Shown here piece by piece: positions 6,281 to 8,652 of a stretch of DNA of 8,652 bases. The notes below the pieces were generated by a model. It ran no database searches and was not told the DNA's origin. It saw nothing but the letters and a program-made list of their open reading frames with translations. The stretch is taken from contig DAOVTR010000053.1 of the NCBI GenBank assembly GCA_030633015.1, positions 1 to 8,652 on the forward strand, written 5' to 3'. The first letter of the stretch is position 1, and the number at the start of each line of letters is the position of its first letter. The translations under genes were made by a program, and so were the position numbers. This stretch comes from Bdellovibrionales bacterium (lineage in GTDB: Bacteria > Bdellovibrionota > Bacteriovoracia > Bacteriovoracales > Bacteriovoracaceae).

Positions 6281-6631
6281 ATGAAAATAACGAACCTAAA
6301 TGAAATACCAAAAACAACTATGGATATGGAAGGTGTTAAAAATGTTTTAAAACAAGTTCCTCTTTCAAAAAATGATGGCTCACCCAATTTTTCCTTTAGA
6401 GTCTTTACCATTGGAGTTGAGGGGCATACTCCCTATCATCAACATGATAGCGAACATTTAAACTATGTTATTTCTGGGAACGGAGTAATTGTAAATGAAT
6501 CTGGAGAGGAAACTCCAATTAAGGGCGGATACTTCTCCCTAATTCTTCCAAATGAAAAGCATCAATATCGCAATAAATCTCAAAATGAAGATCTAGTTGT
6601 CATATGTGCTGTTCCCAAAGAATATGAATAA
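6281..6631 (+). CDS. Small single-domain cupin protein
   Basis: With the ATG at 6281 this is a 116-residue cytoplasmic protein; a start at 6269 would add four residues. It fits the small cupin_2 beta-barrel fold. The first cupin motif is HTPYHQHDSEHLNYVISG, with His53 and His55 and either Glu58 or His59 as metal ligands; the second motif supplies His94 in LPNEKHQYRN. The position where many cupins have the third ligand Glu is His59 here, so the metal site may be non-standard. Such proteins bind a divalent metal and act as dioxygenases, isomerases or small-molecule sensors, and the substrate cannot be inferred. It diverges from the second diiron gene across a 78-base gap with overlapping candidate promoters, which hints at shared control. 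Confidence 0.85.
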   Translation: MKITNLNEIPKTTMDMEGVKNVLKQVPLSKNDGSPNFSFRVFTIGVEGHTPYHQHDSEHLNYVISGNGVIVNESGEETPIKGGYFSLILPNEKHQYRNKSQNEDLVVICAVPKEYE

Positions 6632-6702
6632 CGGAATATTCCCAATATAGTATTATCTTTCTCAGGTATTATATTTCATCTATCAATTTTAAAAAAATGT
6701 TT

Positions 6703-6708
6703 TATAAT
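6703..6708 (+). promoter_or_regulatory. Candidate -10 element for the interrupted barrel gene
   Basis: A perfect TATAAT lies 39 bases before the ATG at 6748. No good -35 hexamer is found at 16-18 bases upstream, so this rests on the -10 word alone. The 116-base gap also holds the 10-base palindrome GGAATATTCC just after the cupin stop, but no convincing terminator hairpin. Confidence 0.3.
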
Positions 6709-6747
6709 TTATAAATACATATTGATGATTTTACATGGGAGAATTTA

Positions 6748-7473
6748 ATGTTTAAAAAACTTTTAATACTATCACTGCTTTTAAGCTTCAATCTAGCTCA
6801 TGCAATGATGATGACTGATGAACTATTTTCTTTTGGTCTGATGTTCGGCCAAGTTAGTAGTGAACAAAAAGATTTAAATAGCTTAAGAAGTGCAGCAAAT
6901 ACCAGAGCTGGTGGATTGAGCCTAAGTAATCTTACTAGCGCTTGGGAAGCTGGAGTATTTGCTCAGCTAAGAGTACCTCAAAGCATGATTGCTTTTCAAA
7001 TAAGACCAGCTTATTTTTTTCAAAGCGAAACTGACACTGGGGGAGATGCTCCTTATGATGGAACTTATGAATAATCCACTACCGGTAGGAACGTTTCATT
7101 TCTCTTTAAGCTCTATCCAATGGAAGCTGAGTATATGAGAATGTTTTTTCAAATGGGAGTAGTATGGGGAACACTTGATACTGTCATACAAGAAAATGAT
7201 CTAAAGGTTGAGGCCAATGGCCATAATCTGGGCTACGTAGGAGGACTTGGTATCGAGATGTTTTTTGGAACTCATAAAGTTTTCTTTGAAGCTGGTTGGA
7301 GATTTCTGGAAATTGAGCAAAATATGATTAATAGCTCATCAGGAACTGCTCTAGAAGCGGAAGGAAGCTTGAGTCAATGGGGAGATAATCAAGAACTTGA
7401 ATATAAAGATAAAAATCTAAAAACAAATATGTCAGGAGTTCAGCTACTTATTGGCTACGCAATGACATTTTAA
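6748..7473 (+). pseudogene. Outer-membrane beta-barrel protein gene interrupted by one in-frame TAA
   Basis: Two open stretches, 6748-7074 and 7075-7473, are in the same frame and separated only by TAA at 7072-7074 (codon 109 of 242). The first part has a signal peptide ending AHA (cleavage after residue 19) and strand-like segments; the second continues with TTGRNVSFLFKLYP, further amphipathic strands and a terminal GYAMTF, with the C-terminal Phe expected of a barrel. Neither part alone makes a complete barrel. The downstream half has no signal peptide, and its first ATG (7120) has no Shine-Dalgarno. A single base change, for example TAT to TAA within a predicted loop, explains the break; a sequencing error or stop readthrough would look the same. 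The start is well supported by GGGAG 7 bases upstream. I do not recognise the family or its function. The read-through product would be about 241 residues. Confidence 0.75.
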
Positions 7474-7495
7474 TTTTTTTGCCTGAGTTTTATCA

Positions 7496-7942
7496 ATGAA
7501 GGATTTAGAACAAGACTATAAAATATGTCCATACTGTGCAGAAAAGATAAAGACTCAGGCAGTAAAATGCCGTTATTGCCAAAGCTCACTAGAAAATGAT
7601 GCGACTCAAGAGACCATTACAAAACTAAACCTTTTATTTCGTTTAAAAAGATTTGTATTCGGTCAAGAGTCCATAACAGACTCAGAAGATAAAACAATTA
7701 CTGATTTTGTACTTCAAAACAGATCAATATCCAAAACAGAAACACTGGCAAAATACAAAGATCAAATAGATAAAACTAATACATTAAATCCAAGGCCAAA
7801 AATAAATAGTAAAACTAATAATCCACCACAAAAAAAAAGACTCAAACTGAATCCTAAAATAACTTTCTGGATATTTGTATTAACTATATTTATTCTATTT
7901 TCTCTTCTGGTAATTAGTATAATCCAAGATTATCAAACTTAA
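7496..7942 (+). CDS. Zinc-ribbon protein with C-terminal membrane anchor
   Basis: This 148-residue protein begins with a short zinc ribbon. ICPYC (Cys11, Cys14) and KCRYC (Cys25, Cys28) are separated by ten residues, matching the common bacterial CPYCAEEI-type zinc ribbon. Residues 45-117 are Lys/Thr/Asn-rich and probably disordered. Residues 122-143 are one strongly hydrophobic segment close to the end, so the protein is probably tail-anchored with the zinc ribbon in the cytoplasm. There is no Shine-Dalgarno before the ATG and the gene starts 22 bases after the barrel gene, so it probably relies on transcription, and perhaps ribosomes, from upstream. Its last 29 bases overlap the end of the convergent gene. 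Zinc ribbons of this type often mediate protein contacts; the partner is unknown. Confidence 0.78.
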   Translation: MKDLEQDYKICPYCAEKIKTQAVKCRYCQSSLENDATQETITKLNLLFRLKRFVFGQESITDSEDKTITDFVLQNRSISKTETLAKYKDQIDKTNTLNPRPKINSKTNNPPQKKRLKLNPKITFWIFVLTIFILFSLLVISIIQDYQT

Positions 7943-8606
7943 TTGACTCTCCCAATAAGATATTATTAAAGTCGTATTCAATATAATTAATCTCCTCTCC
8001 TCCAAAATCTTCATTTAATTTTTTTAAAATATCAACTTCATCATAATGAAACTCTTTATGCAAAACAATCAAGGCCACATGATCATTGACCTCCTGAATA
8101 TCCTCAACTACTGCGGGCCAACTGGCCTGCTTCATCAATTGCCTAAATTCATCCATTTTAACTGCACGATTAAGTCCCACAATTAATCTGCCAGGCCTTG
8201 CTCCAAGACACAATCCCTTTTTATTTAATGGATTAATTAAAACTCTCATTTTACTATTTTTGAGATTCATCCACACACAAAGATTGTGATCAGATTCATG
8301 TAAATTAAAAACTACATAAGCATCATTCGCTCCACAATAAAAGTGACTCTCCATTGATTCATTTATAAACTGACTATTAACTCCAATACTTTCTAACACT
8401 TTTAAGTTTGAAGTAAATGTGGATTTCTTTAAATCTCCACTAATTTTTAATGAAAAATGACCAAACTTAACCGAGTCCATACTCTCTTCAAACCAACACG
8501 ATCCATTATTAAGTTCAATTACTTTACGATATTCAACCCCAGAACAAACAGAGCAGTAACTTGCTATTATAAAAATAATTAACTTAAAATGCTTAGAAAT
8601 TATCAT
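7914..8606 (-). CDS. Secreted protein of unknown function with possible inhibitor I9-like C-terminal domain
   Basis: This is a 230-residue protein with an N-terminal signal sequence (hydrophobic residues 9-20); cleavage after Gly23 is plausible. Cys18 and Cys21 do not make a good lipobox. The mature part has four cysteines (37, 91, 110, 133), enough for two disulfides, all in the N-terminal region of about 110 residues, which I do not recognise. Residues 137-215 read like the small ferredoxin-like prodomains of subtilisin-family proteases (fervidolysin/I9 type). They run RPGRLIVGL, a helix, VVEDIQEV, VALIVL, a Glu/Asp-rich helix DEVDILKKLNEDF, then INYIEYD. No protease domain follows, so it could be a stand-alone inhibitor or chaperone-like domain. 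This is weak pattern recognition. The Shine-Dalgarno is poor. The gene converges on the zinc-ribbon gene with a 29-base overlap. Confidence 0.72.
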   Translation of the reverse strand: MIISKHFKLIIFIIASYCSVCSGVEYRKVIELNNGSCWFEESMDSVKFGHFSLKISGDLKKSTFTSNLKVLESIGVNSQFINESMESHFYCGANDAYVVFNLHESDHNLCVWMNLKNSKMRVLINPLNKKGLCLGARPGRLIVGLNRAVKMDEFRQLMKQASWPAVVEDIQEVNDHVALIVLHKEFHYDEVDILKKLNEDFGGEEINYIEYDFNNILLGESIKFDNLGLY

Positions 8607-8625
8607 ACTAATCTACTCGGCTATT

Positions 8626-8631
8626 ATTATA
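8626..8631 (-). promoter_or_regulatory. Candidate -10 element for the secreted protein gene
   Basis: Read on the minus strand, TATAAT lies 19 bases before the ATG at 8606, which would give a very short leader. The matching -35 region would fall at or beyond the window edge, so it cannot be judged. Confidence 0.3.
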
Positions 8632-8652
8632 ATTTAATTAGCACTATTAACC

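Noticed and set aside
7120..7473. Second half of the barrel gene as an independent protein
   Set aside because: It is in the same frame as the upstream half, with no ribosome-binding site and no signal peptide although it has barrel strands. It is better explained as the continuation of an interrupted gene.
7919..7933. Hairpin ATAATC-CAA-GATTAT in the overlap of the last two convergent genes as a terminator
   Set aside because: Only six mostly A/T pairs and no T-run on either side. It is too weak to call.

Overview
The window is strongly AT-rich and gene-dense. It looks like a stretch of chromosome from a Gram-negative bacterium. The evidence for an outer membrane is two beta-barrel-type proteins ending in phenylalanine, two lipoproteins with lipobox cysteines, and several Sec signal peptides. 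Low GC, Lys/Asn-rich proteins, SH3-plus-barrel surface proteins and lipoprotein trypsin-like proteases together suggest a predatory Bacteriovoracales-type organism (Halobacteriovorax/Bacteriovorax, Bdellovibrionota). That assignment is inference from style, not from a marker gene.

Layout, left to right. (1) The 3' end of a gene cut by the window edge, nitroreductase-like, converges on a lipoprotein serine protease that carries a C-terminal cysteine-rich DGxCDDG module (2-1632). (2) After a 249-base promoter-bearing gap comes a two-gene plus-strand unit: a rubrerythrin-like diiron protein and uracil-DNA glycosylase (1882-3080). (3) A minus-strand pair follows: an octaheme c-type cytochrome lipoprotein and an unrecognised secreted protein (3084-4666). 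(4) A plus-strand outer-membrane protein with an SH3-like N-terminus converges on a second rubrerythrin-like protein; a small cupin gene diverges from the latter (4866-6631). (5) A plus-strand outer-membrane barrel gene is interrupted by one in-frame TAA. A tail-anchored zinc-ribbon protein follows 22 bases later and converges on a secreted protein of unknown function (6748-8606).

Themes. Several products fit redox or iron handling: two Cys-free diiron proteins, an eight-heme lipoprotein, a cupin and a possible nitroreductase. Nothing in the sequence proves they act together. I see no mobile element, CRISPR array, tRNA or rRNA. The observations most worth following are the octaheme protein, whose histidines and cysteines are all accounted for by heme binding or the lipid anchor; the single stop codon in the barrel gene; and the fact that all four convergent gene junctions have essentially no space between the stop codons. 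No gap between genes exceeds 300 bases.
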